Notes: a model not told the origin generated them from the letters alone. A stretch of DNA of 42,289 nucleotides from Clostridia bacterium UC5.1-1E11 (GCA_001305115.1 BCAA01000019.1:1-42289); one strand, 5' to 3'; shown: positions 20,650-28,834, numbered from the stretch's first letter. A program made the numbers and translations.

Positions 20650-20674
20650 GGTTCCCGTCTTTATGGCGGGAACC
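20650..20674 (+). terminator. Terminator after the histidine kinase
   Basis: GGTTCCCG (20650-20657) pairs with CGGGAACC (20667-20674), followed by TTTGTCATTTTT. It separates the two-component operon from the exporter operon. Confidence 0.7.
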
Positions 20675-20701
20675 TTTGTCATTTTTGCCGGATTTCAAAT
20701 T

Positions 20702-20755
20702 GCAAGGTTAATGCAAGGTTGCGGCAAGGTTAATGCAAGGTTGGCGTGATAGAAT
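20702..20755 (+). promoter_or_regulatory. Four GCAAGGTT repeats and the exporter promoter
   Basis: GCAAGGTT occurs at 20702, 20713, 20724 and 20735, every 11 bases, so all four face the same side of the helix. A -10 like TAGAAT (20750-20755) follows seven bases after the last repeat, with no good -35. This is the expected layout for an OmpR-type activator that replaces the -35. The neighbouring response regulator is the obvious ligand. Confidence 0.8.
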
Positions 20756-20781
20756 ACCTTACAGAACAGGAGGTTTTGAAT

Positions 20782-21709
20782 ATGGATACAAATTACATCA
20801 TTGAAACAAAAAATCTGACGAAGCAATATGGCTCACAAAAGAGTGTGGCTGACTTAAATATCCATGTGAAGCGTGGGAGAATTTATGGTCTGCTGGGCAG
20901 AAACGGAGCCGGAAAAACCACTACCATGAAAATGCTGTTGGGCTTAACGAAGCCGACTTCCGGGGAGGTCAAAATCTGGGGGAAACCCTTGCAGGGGAAT
21001 GAAAAGAAATTGCTGCCCCGTATTGGTAGCTTGATTGAGTCTCCCGGCTTTTATCCCAATCTGACCGGCACAGAGAACCTGCGTATCTTTGCTACCCTGC
21101 GGGGCGTACCAAACAATCATGCCATCAAAGATGCTCTGGATCTGGTAGGACTGCCTTACAAAGATAAAAAGCTCTTTTCACAGTATTCTCTTGGTATGAA
21201 GCAGCGGCTTGCCATCGCCCTTGCCGTTATGCACGATCCAGAACTTTTTAATTTTGGATGAGCCGATCAACGGTCTCGATCCTATCGGTATTGCAGAAGT
21301 ACGCTCCTTTATTCGGGAGCTTTGCGACGCAAGAGGAAAAACCATTTTGATTTCCAGTCACATTCTTTCGGAGATTTCCTTGCTGGCTGACGATATTGGA
21401 ATTATCGACCACGGCGCATTGCTGGAAGAAGAAAGCCTTGCTGAACTGGAGCAAAAAAGCAGTAAGCATATCCGGTTTACACTCTCTGATACTGCACAGG
21501 CGGCAAGAATTTTGGAACGCAATTTCCATGAAAACCATTTTTCCATACAGGACGACCACAATCTGCGCCTGCACAACCTTGATCTGCCTGTGGGGAAAAT
21601 TGTAACTGCCTTTGTAGAAAACGGATTGGAGGTATCGGAGGCGCATACCTGTGAAGAAAGTCTTGAAGATTACTTCAAGCGTGTGACAGGGGGCGAAGGA
21701 ATTGCTTAA
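20782..21709 (+). CDS. Peptide-antibiotic ABC exporter, ATPase subunit (CprA/BcrA-like), one frame break
   Basis: About 308 residues after repair. Walker A GLLGRNGAGKTTT (near residue 40), signature YSLGMKQRLAIA, then Walker B LILDEPINGLDP and the H-loop LISSHILSE. The frame breaks at the T5 run 21245-21249: removing one T turns ELFNFG-stop into ELLILDEP and joins both halves. ATG at 20782 has AGGAGG upstream. The gene powers the two permeases that follow; in CprABC and related systems the complex removes lantibiotics or cationic peptides from the membrane. As sequenced, Walker B is lost and the pump would be dead, so the base call needs checking. Confidence 0.85.
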
Positions 21710-22496
21710 ACTAATCAAATGCGAATTTTTGAAATTAAAACGGAAGCCCTTGGTATTTATTTCTCTGCTGCTTTCTGTTTTCATGCCATTGGCTTATGCT
21801 TTCTTTCTGGCAGATGTAAACACTGATGTGGATGCTGTAAATGGAGTGATGTCCAGCCTGTTCCAGCTCAGTGCTTATTTGCTTTTGATGCCGCTCCTTG
21901 TGATACTGGCTTCCAATCTGCTGTTTGAGGAGCTGGACAATGACACACTAAAAAACCTTGTTACCATACCGATAAACAGAACCAAGTTGGTGCTGTCCAA
22001 GATGCTGGTTTTGCTATTGTTTGCCGTTGGCTTTATGGCAGTTGGAGGATTGGTAAATCTTGCGGTTTTGCTGTTTCAGGGCTGGGAGCCGGTTGGGTTT
22101 TGGACCTTGTTTGGCGTTGGGATAGAAGAAGGGCTGATTATGTGGGTAGGCGCACTTCCATGTATCCTGCTCGTTGTTCTTCTTAATAAAAACTATATCG
22201 TGTCGGTCGTGATTACCTTTTTCTATACGACTGCAAATTATATCCTTTCGATGAGCGATGCGTTCCTCACACAGCCTTTTGGTTTGAATATCGGAACCCT
22301 GTTTCCGGGACCGCTGGCTTTCCGCTGGACCTTCCAATTTTATGACCAAAGCCAGACCAGTGCGGAATTGGCAGACTTGTTGGAACGGATCAGTCCGTAT
22401 TTTCTGAATGGTGTTCAGGTGTTCGGTGTGATTGTTGGGGAAGCCGTTGTATTTCTTGCGCTGATTGCGTTGGTTTACCGGCGCCAGGAAATCTAA
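21702..22496 (+). CDS. ABC exporter permease 1 (CprB-like)
   Basis: 264 residues with six hydrophobic segments (for example VFISLLLSVFMPLAYAFFLA and LLLMPLLVILASNLLFEE). The DTLKNLVTIPINR stretch after helix 2 is shared with the next gene and is typical of ABC-2 lantibiotic permeases. It starts with TTG at 21702, inside the end of the ATPase gene, after GGGCGAAGGA. Forms the membrane channel with permease 2. Confidence 0.88.
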   Translation: MLKLIKCEFLKLKRKPLVFISLLLSVFMPLAYAFFLADVNTDVDAVNGVMSSLFQLSAYLLLMPLLVILASNLLFEELDNDTLKNLVTIPINRTKLVLSKMLVLLLFAVGFMAVGGLVNLAVLLFQGWEPVGFWTLFGVGIEEGLIMWVGALPCILLVVLLNKNYIVSVVITFFYTTANYILSMSDAFLTQPFGLNIGTLFPGPLAFRWTFQFYDQSQTSAELADLLERISPYFLNGVQVFGVIVGEAVVFLALIALVYRRQEI

Positions 22497-22508
22497 GGGG
22501 GTGTAATT

Positions 22509-23324
22509 ATGTGGAATTTATTAAAAGCAGAATTGCTCAAGCTACGCCGGTGCCAAATACTTTGGGTGGGGCTGGTGGCGCTTGCACTCTGTCCGTTGGT
22601 GCAATATGGGAGCCAGCTGATTGTGGAGGCGGAGTACCGAAATCCAAACTATGATTTTTCCACTCTGTTTGAGAATGTTGTCTGGGGCAATACGCAGATG
22701 TTTTTTCCGATTTCACTGGTGATGATTGGCAGCTGGCTGATTGACAGAGAATCCACCCATGATACGCTGAAAAACATCATGACAATTCCTGTTTCCATGC
22801 CGAAAATGCTGGGAGCTAAGCTCTTTTGGGTCGGGATTTTTGCAGTCCTGCTGGGAATATACAGCGTTGGCGTTACCTTGATTACTGGATTGACGGTTGG
22901 ATTATCGGGACTGACAGTGGAAGTGTTTTTTCATGGAGGTACACAGATCGTGTTGGCAGCTCTGACGACCTATTTGGTCTGTATGCCGCTGATCTTGATT
23001 TTTGGGCAGATCCGAGGGGCATATCTGGGAGGTTCCATTCTGGCGTTTTTCCTTGGATATAGCATGCTGTTCTTCAAAGGCGGTATCCTTGCCAGCATCT
23101 ATCCGTTTTCTGCTGCGCTGATTTTAGTGGGCTTTGACATGAGTGGATATGCCGGAACAACCACAGCCCCGAATCCTTTGCTGGCAGTCATTGGGGTTGG
23201 CATCATGGTTCTCTGGGCGGTGCTGTTGTTACTGATGTCCAGTAACAAAAAAGAAATAAAATCCCGTAAACAGGCAAATTCCAAGGGAAAAGGAAAGCGT
23301 GCTGTACGCAGGAAAGGAAGGTGA
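22509..23324 (+). CDS. ABC exporter permease 2 (CprC-like)
   Basis: 271 residues, six predicted membrane segments and a strongly basic C-terminal tail (KGKGKRAVRRKGR). It shares with permease 1 an N-terminal LLKAELLKLRR pattern and DTLKNIMTIPVS, so the two probably arose by duplication. ATG 22509 follows GGGGGTG. Its end overlaps the possible upstream start of the lipoprotein gene. Confidence 0.88.
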   Translation: MWNLLKAELLKLRRCQILWVGLVALALCPLVQYGSQLIVEAEYRNPNYDFSTLFENVVWGNTQMFFPISLVMIGSWLIDRESTHDTLKNIMTIPVSMPKMLGAKLFWVGIFAVLLGIYSVGVTLITGLTVGLSGLTVEVFFHGGTQIVLAALTTYLVCMPLILIFGQIRGAYLGGSILAFFLGYSMLFFKGGILASIYPFSAALILVGFDMSGYAGTTTAPNPLLAVIGVGIMVLWAVLLLLMSSNKKEIKSRKQANSKGKGKRAVRRKGR

Positions 23325-23329
23325 TACCT

Positions 23330-23791
23330 GTGAAGAAAATAGTTCTATCATTATGCTTGATACTGTTGGGCGCTTCTGTGCTTTCCGGTTGTACAAAAGA
23401 TGAAGTTCTCGATCAGTATAACAATATTGTTCAGTCTGCTGGTTCCATAGCACTTACCGGAAATTCATCCTTACAAGGTACGAAAGAAAAAGGAATTGAT
23501 GATTATACAGGAAGCTATACAGCCAACTATGAGGATTTTTCAGATACAGAGTATTTGTTCGGCGGAACTTCCATAAAGCGTGAAGCGGGTAAGGATCTGT
23601 CTATTGACTGCGCGCTGGAGGTTACGGATGGAACTGCAAAAGTATTTTGGATTTCTGGAGCTGATGAAGAAGTCACTTTGCTTGAAACAACCGGAACATA
23701 TAGTGATACAATTACACTCCCTGAAGGTGGAAACTATATCGGCATTGAATGTGAAAATTTCACTGGAAGCATTGAATTGAATATGGAGTAA
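23330..23791 (+). CDS. Lipoprotein of the exporter operon
   Basis: 153 residues from GTG 23330. The signal peptide VKKIVLSLCLILLGASVLSGC ends in a lipobox (LSGC), so it is anchored outside the membrane by a lipid on Cys. The mature part is acidic and beta-rich, with no recognised domain. In lantibiotic immunity sets a lipoprotein often binds the peptide beside the ABC pump; its place as last gene of the exporter operon supports such a role but does not prove it. Confidence 0.75.
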   Translation: MKKIVLSLCLILLGASVLSGCTKDEVLDQYNNIVQSAGSIALTGNSSLQGTKEKGIDDYTGSYTANYEDFSDTEYLFGGTSIKREAGKDLSIDCALEVTDGTAKVFWISGADEEVTLLETTGTYSDTITLPEGGNYIGIECENFTGSIELNME

Positions 23792-23802
23792 CATTCTGCC
23801 GG

Positions 23803-23830
23803 ACGACGGCAAAAGAAAAAAAGCCGTCGT
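23803..23830 (+). terminator. Hairpin after the exporter operon
   Basis: ACGACGGC (23803-23810) pairs with GCCGTCGT (23823-23830) around an A-rich loop. No T-run follows, so termination is likely but not certain. Confidence 0.5.
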
Positions 23831-23963
23831 AAAGCAGACACATTTCCACGCGCCTATGAAGCGGTGGCTTTGATTTCAGAGCCGCCGTTTCTTTTCGTTT
23901 ATCCTAAACCAACGACGACCTAACACCGTGTAAATCCACGGCGGCACATAGGAGGATGCCGCC

Positions 23964-24071
23964 GTGTCTATGTTTGCCTTTTTTCACAGTACCCATGACC
24001 TGCACCAGCTAAAAAAAGCCTGTTCCCAGCAGCGGAGCAATGCGGTCAGAAGTATGCACTATACCATGTAA
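23964..24071 (+). CDS. Candidate 35-residue small protein
   Basis: Starts at GTG 23964 (or ATG 23970), eight bases after AGGAGG, and reads MSMFAFFHST, then LHQLKKACSQQR and a C-terminal SMHYTM. It is basic, with two histidine clusters and one Cys, and has no membrane helix. A hairpin (CACGGCGGCA with TGCCGCCGTG) includes the ribosome site and could control its translation. No family is recognised. It sits alone in the 450-base gap before the sigma-like genes. Confidence 0.45.
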   Translation: MSMFAFFHSTHDLHQLKKACSQQRSNAVRSMHYTM

Positions 24072-24244
24072 TTAAACAGCAAAATATATTCCATGACGCT
24101 CGTATGGCTTTATGCCGTCCGGGCGCTTTTTTGTCCCTATGGAGCCGGAACATCGGGTCAGCATGGCCCGAACTTTATCCCCGGTGCCGCGCCCCACCAC
24201 CCCATTCAGATTTTCCCAAAAAAGTCTGAATGGAGGAAGGACAG

Positions 24245-24628
24245 ATGGAAGTTACCATCAATTATAACGGACAAGCTGTGGCCGTGGAGGTCACGCTGGA
24301 AGTCTATGAATTTCTTGATCGGGCAGATCACAAAACGGAGAACCTGTTCCATGAACAGCGGCGGCATTGGGATGGCCGGGAGTTTGACGAGTACATCATT
24401 ACCACCGAGGGTGTAGGAGCCTACGGCGAAACGCCGGAAGAATACCTTTGCCGCATGGAAACGCTACATGAGCTGATGGCAGTTCTGGACACCTGTACCG
24501 AGGCCCAGCGCCGCCGGTTCCTGCTCTATGCGCTTGACGGGCTGAGCCTTGCAGAGATCGGTGTGCTGTGCGGCTGCTCCAAAGTGGCTGTGTATCAAAG
24601 TGTGGAGGCGGTCAGAAAAAATTTATAA
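24245..24628 (+). CDS. Sigma-70 region-4-like regulator (first of three)
   Basis: 127 residues from ATG 24245, preceded by GGAGGAAGG. The N-terminal 35 residues form a beta-rich stretch (VTINYNGQAVAVEVTLEVYEF). The middle carries a DEYI..ETPEEYL acidic part. The C-terminus is a helix-turn-helix of sigma region-4 type (LDTCTEAQRRRFLLYALDGLSLAEIGVLCGCSKVAVYQSV). It probably acts in control of the mobilisation genes downstream. It has no region 2, so it may be an anti-sigma partner or a DNA-binding regulator and not a true sigma. Confidence 0.75.
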   Translation: MEVTINYNGQAVAVEVTLEVYEFLDRADHKTENLFHEQRRHWDGREFDEYIITTEGVGAYGETPEEYLCRMETLHELMAVLDTCTEAQRRRFLLYALDGLSLAEIGVLCGCSKVAVYQSVEAVRKNL

Positions 24629-24760
24629 ATTTCTTTGAGAGCAGGCTTAACGAATGACCTGTTTTCTGGCTACCAAGTGAAAGGGATCATTTCCCTTATC
24701 TCAGCGAGGGGCGGACAGCGGACGAGCTGCCCGCCTCTCCGATTTTCAGGAGGTAAGCCT

Positions 24761-25213
24761 ATGAAAACAATCAATCTGCGGTGGATGTATCCCCACTACC
24801 GGCATGACGAGTTTGTGGATGTTACGGACGAGGTATGGGCAGCGATGTATCAGGCCCAGCGGGAGATGGAGAACTATGAGCGTCGGAAAGTCTACCACCG
24901 CGCCTACTACTCTCTGGAGGCATACAGCTGGCTGGAAAATTACGCACTGGAACACAGCAGATCGCCGGAAGATATTTTGCTGGAACGAGAAGAAATGACC
25001 ACCCGCCTGCACCTGATAGCAGCTCTGCCGGTGGCTCTGGCTCATGCCACTCCGACACAGGCCCGCCGTGTTCACGCCTACTACATTGCCGGTATCAAGC
25101 AGCCGGAAATCTCCCGGAGAGAGGGCGTCCACAGCAGCAAGGTCAGCGTTTCCATCCGTCGGGGTCTGCGGAATATGCGCCGCTGCTATGATGACCTTTT
25201 TCAAACAGAGTGA
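24761..25213 (+). CDS. Sigma-70-like regulator (second of three)
   Basis: 150 residues from ATG 24761 with AGGAGG upstream. N-terminus MKTINLRWMYPHYRHDEFVDVTDEVW, then a YYSLEAYSWLENYALEH block, and a C-terminal helix-turn-helix (TQARRVHAYYIAGIKQPEISRREGVHSSKVSVSIRRG). The next gene has the same plan (MQTINLKQYYPF, AFYSLDCNDGIENAA, MQARRVHARYMLGMK), so these are tandem paralogues. A 13-bp hairpin at 24704-24738 precedes it. Confidence 0.75.
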   Translation: MKTINLRWMYPHYRHDEFVDVTDEVWAAMYQAQREMENYERRKVYHRAYYSLEAYSWLENYALEHSRSPEDILLEREEMTTRLHLIAALPVALAHATPTQARRVHAYYIAGIKQPEISRREGVHSSKVSVSIRRGLRNMRRCYDDLFQTE

Positions 25214-25223
25214 GGGCGTGCCT

Positions 25224-25685
25224 ATGCAGACCATCAATCTCAAACAATATTATCCATTTTGCAAAGAGGACATTTTTGTGGAGGTGTCCGATGAGATCGT
25301 CGAAGCGTTTCTTCTGGATAAGAGAGCCGAGGCCGCCAGAGAACGCAAGATGTTCCGGTATAAGGCGTTTTACTCCCTCGATTGTAACGATGGAATCGAA
25401 AATGCTGCAATCGGCTGGGCGCAGCCATCGCCGGAGGATCATCTGATAGAAAAAGAAGAATTAGCCGAATACGAAGAACTGATACGGCGATTGTATGAAG
25501 CCATTTCTTCCCTGCCGCCTATGCAGGCTCGCCGTGTCCACGCCCGCTATATGCTGGGTATGAAAGTGAAAGATATTGCCGCAATGGAGGGTATCACACC
25601 ATCACAGGCGGGAAAATCCATCCACGCTGCACTGCGGAGGCTGCGCCGGTACTTTGCGCGTCAGAAATGGACGGTCAATCTATAA
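25224..25685 (+). CDS. Sigma-70-like regulator (third of three)
   Basis: 153 residues, ATG 25224 ten bases after the stop of its paralogue. Same architecture: short beta N-terminus, acidic SPEDHLIEKEEL linker, and a helix-turn-helix near residues 105-140 (VKDIAAMEGITPSQAGKSIHAAL). Side-by-side paralogues with different recognition helices could read different promoters in the element. Confidence 0.75.
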   Translation: MQTINLKQYYPFCKEDIFVEVSDEIVEAFLLDKRAEAARERKMFRYKAFYSLDCNDGIENAAIGWAQPSPEDHLIEKEELAEYEELIRRLYEAISSLPPMQARRVHARYMLGMKVKDIAAMEGITPSQAGKSIHAALRRLRRYFARQKWTVNL

Positions 25686-25713
25686 GCGTTTCCAAAGAAA
25701 AGAGGTGCATGAC

Positions 25714-26004
25714 ATGAACGAAAAAATTACAGCCCAACCCCCAAAAGAAGAACGGCAGGAAGTCCTGAAGGAGATCCGGCAGCTTGAAAACCGCAAGAAG
25801 ATTTTGGAGAACAAGCAACGAAACGAAGAACGCAGGGTTCGCACCCGCCGCCTGATTGAGCGCGGAGCCATTTTGGAGGGGATTTTCCCGCTGGCTTCCA
25901 GCCTTTCCGGCGCAGAGGTCAAAGCATTTCTGATTGCCCTGTCCTATCTTCCGGGGGCTGCGGAATTGACTGCAAACCTGCCAAAATCCGGGGATATGCC
26001 ATAA
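25714..26004 (+). CDS. DUF3847 protein upstream of the relaxase
   Basis: 96 residues, ATG 25714 after AGAGGTGC. The first 50 residues are a charged coiled coil (RQEVLKEIRQLENRKKILENK), followed by RRVRTRRLIERGAILEGIFP and a hydrophobic end. DUF3847 genes sit just before MobA/MobL relaxase genes in Firmicutes elements and probably encode a relaxosome accessory or regulator. Confidence 0.8.
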   Translation: MNEKITAQPPKEERQEVLKEIRQLENRKKILENKQRNEERRVRTRRLIERGAILEGIFPLASSLSGAEVKAFLIALSYLPGAAELTANLPKSGDMP

Positions 26005-26011
26005 GTCCCTT

Positions 26012-26062
26012 GTTTACAAGGGCGCACTTATACACCGTTGCCGGTGCTGTGCGCCCTGCCGG
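26012..26062 (-). other. Probable origin of transfer (IncQ-like nick motif)
   Basis: The minus strand reads TAAGTGCGCCCT (complement of 26019-26030). This is the conserved nick-region core of IncQ/RSF1010-type (MobQ) origins. It is one arm of an inverted repeat: GGGCGCAC (26020-26027) with GTGCGCCC (26049-26056). It lies between DUF3847 and the MobQ relaxase gene, the usual place. The remaining spacer to 26183 has no gene. Confidence 0.75.
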
Positions 26063-26190
26063 GGGCGTTGCGTACTTCGTCCGCGATGGGAAGCTACGCT
26101 CCCCAAACCCCTTGTGTGCTCTGCGCAGCCAAACACCCGCTTTGCGTTTGTCCGGCTCCACAGAGCCTGTTATCCCCTCACTGAAAGGAG

Positions 26191-27636
26191 GTGTTCCCCA
26201 TAGATTTCTGTCATATCCCCGTCAGTATCATCAAGCGCAGCGCAGGCCGTTCAGCCGTTGCCGCAGCTGCTTACCGCAGTGGAACCAAGCTGACAAATGA
26301 ATGGGACGGAATGATCCACGACTACACCCGGAAAGGCGGCATTGTCCATGCGGAGATCATGCTGCCTGCCCACGCCCCGCCGGAATTTGCAGACCGTTCT
26401 ATCCTCTGGAACAGCGTGGAGCAAATCGAGAAAGCAAGAGACAGCCAGCTTGCCCGCGAGATTGAGGCAGCTTTACCCCGTGAACTGTCCGGCGAACAAC
26501 AGCTTGCCCTTGTGCGTGCCTATGTGAAGGACAACTTTGTAGACAAAGGAATGTGCGCCGACTTTGCTATCCATGACAAGGGAACCGGCAACCCTCATGT
26601 CCATATCATGCTGACGCTCCGGCCGTTGAAAGAAAATGGACAGTGGGGCGCAAAGTGCCGCAAGGCATACGATCTGGACGAGAATGGACAGCGTATCCCG
26701 GATGGGAAAGGCGGCTGGAAAAATCATCGGGAGGATACGACCGACTGGAACGATAAAGGAAATGTGGAGATTTGGCGGGCAGCGTGGGCAGCCTACACCA
26801 ACCGGGCACTGGAATCTGCCGGTAGACCGGAGCGTATTGACCACCGCAGCTACAAGCGGCAGGGCATTGATAAAATTCCCTCTGTCCATCTGGGGCCAGC
26901 TGCCAGCCAAATGGAAAAGCGCGGTATCCGCACCGACAAGGGGGAAGTAAACCGACAGATCGTCGCCGACAACAAGCTGCTGAAAGAAATCAAAGCTCGC
27001 ATTACCCGTCTTTATCGCTGGTCGAAAGCGGAAGCGGAAAAACCACAAACGCAGCAAAGCAGCTTGACCGCCTTGTGGGAAGCCCAACAGCAGTTGAACG
27101 CTCCCCGCACCCGCACCGGCAAAATCCGGGCTTTGCAGGAAAGCGCTGCACTATTCAGCTTTTTGCAGGTAAACGGCATCCAGTCTATGCAGCAGCTTCA
27201 TGAAAAAATCGCTGATATGAACAGCTGTTACTATGACCTGCGGGGAAAGATCGTCAAGGCTGAGCGCCGGATCGCCATTCTTACCGAACGCGGGGAGATG
27301 TGGGAACAGTACAACCAGTACAAGTCCATCCACAAGCAGCTTGCCAAAGTAAAACCGGAAAAACGGGAACAGTTTGAGCAGCGCCACAGCCGGGAACTGA
27401 TCCTGTATGATGCAGCAGCCCGGTATCTGAAAGAACTGAAAGACAGCGGCGAGGGGATCACCCCGAAGGCATGGCAGCGGGAAATCGACCAGCTGGCCGC
27501 CGGAAAGCAGACGGACACGCTTGCCATGAAATCCATGCGGGAGGAGTTGAAAGCAGTGGAACGGCTCCGCAAAACCGCCGAGCAGCTGTCCCGACAGGAA
27601 AGGGACAAGTCTCACGACCGTGGGCCGGAGCGGTAA
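26191..27636 (+). CDS. MobA/MobL (MobQ) relaxase
   Basis: Up to 481 residues. The relaxase fold shows AGRSAVAAAAYRSG near residue 20 (catalytic Tyr candidate), DYTRKGGIVHAEIMLP and the metal-binding HDKGTGNPHVHIMLTLRPL (two His of the three-His motif, near residues 130-140). The C-terminal 200 residues are coiled coil. It nicks the origin of transfer and pilots the strand into a recipient through a helper pore. The frame is open from GTG 26191, but that GTG lies inside the ribosome site (AAAGGAGGTG, 26184-26193). Spacing points instead to codon ATA at 26200 followed by DFCHIPVSI, so the start is uncertain. Confidence 0.88.
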   Translation: MFPIDFCHIPVSIIKRSAGRSAVAAAAYRSGTKLTNEWDGMIHDYTRKGGIVHAEIMLPAHAPPEFADRSILWNSVEQIEKARDSQLAREIEAALPRELSGEQQLALVRAYVKDNFVDKGMCADFAIHDKGTGNPHVHIMLTLRPLKENGQWGAKCRKAYDLDENGQRIPDGKGGWKNHREDTTDWNDKGNVEIWRAAWAAYTNRALESAGRPERIDHRSYKRQGIDKIPSVHLGPAASQMEKRGIRTDKGEVNRQIVADNKLLKEIKARITRLYRWSKAEAEKPQTQQSSLTALWEAQQQLNAPRTRTGKIRALQESAALFSFLQVNGIQSMQQLHEKIADMNSCYYDLRGKIVKAERRIAILTERGEMWEQYNQYKSIHKQLAKVKPEKREQFEQRHSRELILYDAAARYLKELKDSGEGITPKAWQREIDQLAAGKQTDTLAMKSMREELKAVERLRKTAEQLSRQERDKSHDRGPER

Positions 27637-27743
27637 AGGCTACCGCGTTTTGGCGTACCCCTGTCAAGTGCGTCGCGTTTCACGACATACTTTTGCATAC
27701 AGAAAAACCGTCGTACAGGTTTCCCCATACGGCGGCAGACTGT

Positions 27744-28034
27744 TTATTTGCCGAACAAGTCGCTGTGTGTGCCGGTGCGGGCCAGCGTCAGCACCAGAAC
27801 ATCATCCTCTATGCGATAGACAAGCAGCCAGTCCGGGAGAATATGACATTCCCGATGACCTGCCCAATCGCCGGACAGGTCATGGTCACGGTTCTTATCC
27901 GGCAGCGGTTCGCCCATTGCCAGCAATGCTACGACCTGCTCCAGCAGCTCAATCTTCAAGCCACGCTTGATGGCTCGTTTGTAGTCCTTTTTGAAACTGG
28001 TCGTGTACTTGACGGTATATTTGGTTTCTTTCAT
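27744..28034 (-). CDS. YafQ-family toxin (mRNA interferase)
   Basis: 96 residues, RelE/YafQ fold. Conserved parts are YTTSFKKDYKRAIKRG at the start, then LSGDWAGHRECHILPDWLLVYR and LARTGTHSDLF. The HECH/PDWLL pattern and final HSDLF match YafQ active-site residues, which cut mRNA on the ribosome. Its ATG overlaps the antitoxin stop (28031-28034). The pair probably stabilises element 1. Confidence 0.9.
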   Translation of the reverse strand: MKETKYTVKYTTSFKKDYKRAIKRGLKIELLEQVVALLAMGEPLPDKNRDHDLSGDWAGHRECHILPDWLLVYRIEDDVLVLTLARTGTHSDLFGK

Positions 28035-28309
28035 CTTTTCAGGTCAGCAAATAACTCGTCAAGGTCATTGTAGCCCTTTACAGACGGGTCTTTTGCAATC
28101 CTTTCCGCTTCCAGCATGGCAGCAACCGTTTCTTTGTTCGGCTGTTCCAGCCTTACTTCAAAGGGAATGCCGCCTTCACGAAGCGACTGGCGCACAAAGA
28201 TGTTAAACGCCGTAGTCAGGTTCATGCCAAGTTCCGTAAACAGTGCGTCCGCCTGCGCTTTCAAATCTGCGTCCATGCGGATACTGATGTTTGTGGTATT
28301 TCCAGCCAT
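28031..28309 (-). CDS. DinJ/RelB-family antitoxin
   Basis: 92 residues from ATG 28309, with AAAGGGG upstream. N-terminal ribbon-helix-helix (TNISIRMDADLKAQADALFTELGMNLTTAFNIFVRQ) for DNA binding, and a C-terminal tail (KGYNDLDELFADLKR) that wraps and blocks the toxin. The complex normally represses its own promoter; the AT-rich 28320-28395 stretch upstream is the likely site. Confidence 0.9.
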   Translation of the reverse strand: MAGNTTNISIRMDADLKAQADALFTELGMNLTTAFNIFVRQSLREGGIPFEVRLEQPNKETVAAMLEAERIAKDPSVKGYNDLDELFADLKR

Positions 28310-28419
28310 ACGATCAACCCCTTTCTGCTGGCAATTATAGTATATGCCATTTGCACGAAGAAAACAATACTTTGCACGAATATTTAACAATAAATTCATT
28401 CAAGGAGGTTACCTGCTTT

Positions 28420-28455
28420 ATGAAAGAAATCATTTATGAAGAACAACAAGACTGA
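28420..28455 (+). CDS. Eleven-codon ORF overlapping the VLP gene start
   Basis: ATG 28420, eleven bases after a strong GGAGG (28404-28408), encodes MKEIIYEEQQD and stops at 28455 in a different frame from the VLP gene. It may be a leader that couples translation. Alternatively it is the true start of the VLP protein, separated by another single-base error. Confidence 0.35.
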   Translation: MKEIIYEEQQD

Positions 28456-28834
28456 ACCTATCCCTGTCATGGATTACCGCCAGTACCGCAGAGCGCGGAA
28501 ACTGGTGCATGAGTGCTGCAACTACATTGCCGGAAACTGTATCGCCCTGGACGATGGGGAGGAATGTATCTGTGTCCAGTCCATTTCCTACTCCCTGTTG
28601 TGCAGGTGGTTTCGGGCGGCGGTATTGCCGCAGGATAAGGAACTGGAAACGGCGCTGTTCCACCGGTTGAATGCTAAGAAATGCGCCGTATGCGGGGCGC
28701 TGTTTACCCCCGGTTCTAACCGGGCTAAATACTGCCCGGAATGTGCCGCACGCATGAAGCGGATTAACGCCGCAAAGCGCAAGCGGAAACAACGGGAGAA
28801 ATGTCACGCTTTAGGGGCTGAAAAACCCTTGTAA
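28436..28834 (+). CDS. Cysteine-rich VLP protein
   Basis: 132 residues. PVMDYRQYRRARKLVHECCNY, DDGEECICVQ, then CAVCGALFTPGSNRAKYCPECAARMKR, and a very basic end. The CxxC pairs form a zinc ribbon, and the arrangement is that of the Cys_rich_VLP family found only in mobile elements. Function unknown; probably nucleic-acid binding. It sits before the replication genes. ATG 28436 has no close ribosome site of its own. Confidence 0.8.
   Translation: MKNNKTEPIPVMDYRQYRRARKLVHECCNYIAGNCIALDDGEECICVQSISYSLLCRWFRAAVLPQDKELETALFHRLNAKKCAVCGALFTPGSNRAKYCPECAARMKRINAAKRKRKQREKCHALGAEKPL

Noticed and set aside
20702..20742. CRISPR array or iteron origin
   Set aside because: Only four 8-base repeats at 11-base spacing, with no spacers; position before an exporter promoter fits a regulator site better.
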